This document shows positions 60,874 through 64,000 of a stretch of 64,000 bases of DNA, one piece after another (position 1 is the stretch's first letter; the number at the start of each line of letters is the position of its first letter). The position numbers and the translations under genes are program-made. This DNA comes from Lathyrus oleraceus (Eukaryota; Streptophyta; Magnoliopsida; Fabales; Fabaceae). The stretch spans positions 370,079,952-370,143,951 of the forward strand of contig NC_066583.1 of assembly GCF_024323335.1 (NCBI RefSeq). The letters are read 5' to 3'. Under the pieces are notes generated by a model. The model was given only the letters and a program-made list of their open reading frames with translations. It had not been told where the DNA came from and did no database searches.

Positions 60874-62080
60874 CAACTTGATCACATCATATCTCTCTAA
60901 CCAGGGACTCAAAATTAGCAAACTATATACCTAAATCACCAAGAAAGAGTCAAGAACATGCATATAAAATTTTACACATTTTGGATAAGGCATCATTATT
61001 TTATGATCAATATGGCAAAACATATACACATAGCATACATGATCAAAGGCATTAGGCAAAGTCAAAAAATCAGCCAGGCACAACTTTGACTATCATATCT
61101 AAAAAAAACTAGAGAGAATTTGGAGATGAACACAAAAATCCTCACTCAAATTGGATCATCCATGAATATTCTATGAATTTTTGAAGATTGGTGATGAAAT
61201 GAAATAAATATTAAGAAGTTTAAAAGAATTAAAATGGCGCCAGTGGCAGTTTGGTAATTATAGCGAGCCAGGGGTGAAACGCCCCGTTTTATTAAATGAA
61301 GTGGCATCGCGTTATTGGTCAATGCATGCGGGAAACAGAATTTTGAAAATTGAAGCCAGGCAATCGGATCAAAACACGTATTGGACGTGTTCTTCATCAT
61401 TTCAACAGTTCATCACCTCCAGAAATCATCAAGCACAAATTCTCACTAAAATCATCGTGCCTTATATCAAAATGACCGGCGTTCAACATACATCATGAAT
61501 CTAACAAGCATCTAACCTAAATCTACTCATACTGAACAAATCGATCAAAAGAAACTTTGACATCAAACATTCAATTCCAGATTTCTCACTCAAAACCTAA
61601 TGAAAGTCAATTCTACAAGTTGCAGCATGCTATACAATCTACGATCTACAATAACCATATCACAATTTCATCAATGGTGAAAGTTGAAATCCAACCTTAT
61701 GGATGTGCAGCTGTTGGATTCGCGCGTTTCAAGATGCCAATTTCCAAAACAGATGATGATTGATGATGTAGAAGATGAATGGAAGAGTTCTTGCAGCTCA
61801 ACACGGCTCCAGCTTCAAGATTTATCAAACTGCCATGGCTATGTGTGGATGCAACAGTCGCGATTTCTCAATGTTCTTGCCACGATTTCCTTCAACAGAT
61901 GCTCACAAAGTTCTGCAGAAGATGATTCAAACAAGAACAAGCACAAAGATGATGAATTCCAATGGAAATGATGAAAAAAAGTGTGAAAAAGTTTGAAGAA
62001 AATTGAGAGGTTTTTGGTGAATTTTCTGTTTGGATCTGAGAAAAATGAAATGTGATTAAGAGTTTCTGTTACAATTATGC

Positions 62081-62087
62081 CTTTATA
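62081..62087 (-). promoter_or_regulatory. Putative TATA box in solo LTR B
   Basis: The sense strand reads TACATGGTATAAAGGCATAA, about 1.04 kb from the upstream LTR edge. A solo LTR with a promoter could start transcription into the Cyclops pol in antisense direction. Confidence 0.55.
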
Positions 62088-63125
62088 CCATGTATTAATC
62101 CAAATGTTAATCAAGTTTAGGCAAATTGGAAGTGATTAAGCAAAATGAATTTTCATGAGTTTTGGCCAAAATGCCCTTTTCAAGATGCAACCAATGTAAC
62201 AGTAGAAAATCAGTTTGAGCAAGTCATATTGGTCATTTAGAATGTGTTGGAAAAAGTTTGGAGTGCAAATGCCTTGTATTTTTGAAATTCACTTTTTTTC
62301 CCACAAAAATGCAAATTAGTCCACTTGAAAAATGGACTTTTGATGTGTTGATTTTTGACGAAATGTAATGATGCAATGTGATAGTACATGTCAAATGTGA
62401 CTTGCTCAAAAAAGAATCACCCAATTTGGCCTTTCCATTCAAAAGTTATGGCACTTTGAATTTCAACATTTTCTGAAAATGATTTGATCATAACTTGCCA
62501 ACCACACATGAGAAATGAGTGTTCTTGGACTTTTTGGAAATGGGAGAACAAGATCTTCAACTTTCATGTTGGACAAAATTCCATTTGAAGCTTTTATGAT
62601 GATGTAAATTTGAGGAGAAGAACTTTCCATTTTTGGCAGTTTCCAATTACAGGTCACCTGCCATTTTAGGAAACTTTTTATCTGACTTTATTTTCTTCAA
62701 CCTTGATCTTTGATATGTCAAATGAGACTTGTATGGACATGAATGAAGCCTTTCAAACCATCTCCCACCTTCAAATCCATAAAATCAGGCATAGTTGACC
62801 ACAGTTGACCATAGTTGACTTTTTAGGGTTTCAACTGAAATCCAGCTTGACTGATGACTTCTGAGCCTCCAATCCTTGTCCAAAACACTTCACAATGATC
62901 ACATGATCATATGAACTTGATAAACCAACCCTAGGGCTTTGTCTCAATGGAAATGGCACATGCTTGCTTGATTGACTGATTCTCCTGATCAGTTGACCTA
63001 ATCTGTCTGAATGACTTGCACTTGGGCAAAAGACAATGCAATGTTATGCAATGGACTATGTTATGTTAATGACCTAATGTGAAAATGTATGTACATGATG
63101 GTAGGTGCAAATTTGAGGTGCTACA

Positions 63126-63130
63126 CTAAG
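63126..63130. other. Target duplication CTAAG, right copy (solo LTR B)
   Basis: Pairs with 40120-40124. Confidence 0.95.
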
Positions 63131-64000
63131 GTTGAAGTGATAGAAAAGTTACCTCCTCCGGTGAATGTGAAGGGCATCCGAAGCTTTTTGGGGCACGCCG
63201 GGTTCTATCGGCGCTTTATCAAGGACTTCTCAAAGGTGGCTAAGCCTTTGAGCAATTTGCTAGCTAAGGACCAGGTATTTCTCTTAACCGATGAGTGTTT
63301 GCAAGCTTTCGAAACTTTGAAAGAAAAATTGGTGACCGCTCCAATTATAGTCGCTCCAAATTGGAATTCAAATTTTGAGCTAATGTGTGATGCAAGCGAC
63401 TATGCAATTGGAGCGGTACTTGGCCAAAGAAAAGATAAAAAATTTCATGCGATACATTATGCAAGTAAGGTTCTTAACGAGGCCCAAATAAACTATGCCA
63501 CCACGGAGAAAGAACTACTTGCAATAGTGTACGCGCTTGAAAAGTTTAGGTCTTATCTTATAGGGTCTAAAGTCGTAGTGTATACCGACCATGCGGCGAT
63601 TAAATATCTGCTCACCAAACCGGATTCGAAGCAAAGGCTCATCCGTTGGATCCTCTTGTTACAAGAATTTGATGTGGAAATTAAAGACAAGAAGGGATCG
63701 GAAAATTTGGTGGCGGATCATTTATCCCGCTTGGTGAATGTGGAGGTTACCGCGTCAGAAAAGGAAATCCGGGAAGAATTTCCTGATGAAAAACTGTTTA
63801 AAGTTCAAGTTAGGCCATGGTTTGCAGACTTTGCGAACCACAAGGCTAGTGGTTTTGTGCCTCCCGACCTAACTTCGAACCAAAAAAGGAAGTTTCTTTC
63901 GGATGCCAAGTATTATGTTTGGGATGACCCGTACTTGTTTAAGTTGGGTAGTGATAACCTATTAAGGAGATGCGTTACTGGCGATGAAGCGCAGAGCATC
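63131..64000 (+). pseudogene. Cyclops-like pol, continued: RT thumb, RNase H, start of integrase
   Basis: Open without a stop to the window end. Shows [39 protein letters not shown], the RNase H block [89 protein letters not shown], then the acidic linker and [20 protein letters not shown] plus NLLRRCV, which begins the integrase zinc-binding region. RNase H residues (D in CDAS, E in TEKE, D in YTDH, D in VADHLS) are present. It is separated from its start by the 23-kb B/Ogre-C insertion, hence called a pseudogene although this segment itself is undamaged. Confidence 0.94.

Larger units (their letters stand above)
59794..63125 (-). mobile_element. Solo LTR B (Ogre-like), right part
   Basis: Continues LTR B after the Ogre-C insertion with GGTCTTCCAGACTACATGG, the palindrome at 60851, the region AACTTTCCATTTTTGGCAG and the end GCAAATTTGAGGTGCTACA. 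A plus-strand frame at 60173-60454 has no domain. It is followed by the right CTAAG duplication. Confidence 0.93.
34978..64000 (+). mobile_element. Cyclops/Athila-like Ty3/gypsy element (interrupted, runs off the window)
   Basis: 5' LTR 34978-36477, primer site 36481-36498, gag-protease 36604-39114, RT to 40124, then the B/Ogre-C insertion, and pol from 63131 to the window end. RT and RNase H sequences ([49 protein letters not shown]) and the TGGCGCCGTTGCCGGGGA primer site fit the Athila lineage, which includes pea Cyclops. It inserted into Ogre-A ORF1 (left flank GTTGT, 34973-34977). The 3' LTR is not in the window. Confidence 0.92.

Overview
The window looks like a repeat-dense intergenic region of a large plant genome. 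I infer a legume of the pea/vetch tribe (Fabeae), because giant Ogre-type Ty3/gypsy elements and a Cyclops/Athila-type element dominate it. No species can be proven from the sequence alone. Only one feature looks like an ordinary host gene: an intact, intronless CC-NBS-LRR (NLR) immune-receptor gene at 12982-15762 on the minus strand. Almost everything else is a tandem repeat or a retrotransposon.

Layout. (1) 41-5945 is an AT-rich satellite of about 70 units of 82 bp, broken by an (AT)n/(GA)n microsatellite. (2) 5955-6930 is the decayed 3' end of a Ty1/copia element on the plus strand. (3) 7161-11987 is a nearly complete Ty1/copia element on the minus strand. Its LTRs are identical over 211 bp, yet its single gag-pol frame is cut by three in-frame TAG codons. 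(4) 12138-12500 is a fragment of an RNase H-like domain, followed by the NLR gene and then about 1.6 kb of AT-rich spacer. (5) 17664-19210 holds remnants of an Ogre-like LTR and of an ORF1-type coiled-coil protein.

From 19235 to the right edge the sequence is a four-layer nest. Ogre-A (minus strand) begins at 19235 with a 5.2 kb 3' LTR. It keeps an intact Gag-protease frame and most of ORF1, but has lost nearly all of pol. Its ORF1 frame is cut at 34977/34978 by a Cyclops/Athila-like element on the plus strand (1,500 bp 5' LTR, tRNA-Asp-type primer site, gag-protease, reverse transcriptase). The Cyclops pol gene is in turn split at 40124 by an Ogre-like solo LTR (B) flanked by the target duplication CTAAG. 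Solo LTR B is split by Ogre-C (41502-59788, 18.3 kb, minus strand) flanked by the duplication CCAAG. Cyclops pol resumes at 63131 and runs off the window.

The main unexpected signals are non-coding. The two Ogre elements carry, just downstream of integrase, a tandem array of hairpins whose stems differ in sequence but stay complementary. Their 3' untranslated regions are filled with CTGGGGA repeats that, in the RNA, would be complementary to the element's own primer-binding site. A 9-10 bp palindrome occurs in every Ogre-type LTR and shows a compensatory change. The two LTRs of Ogre-C are mosaics: nearly identical at one end, roughly 90% alike over much of the rest by eye, and unrelated over about 500 bp downstream of the predicted TATA box, although the target duplication is perfect. 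All identity and copy-number statements come from reading by eye, not from alignment software.
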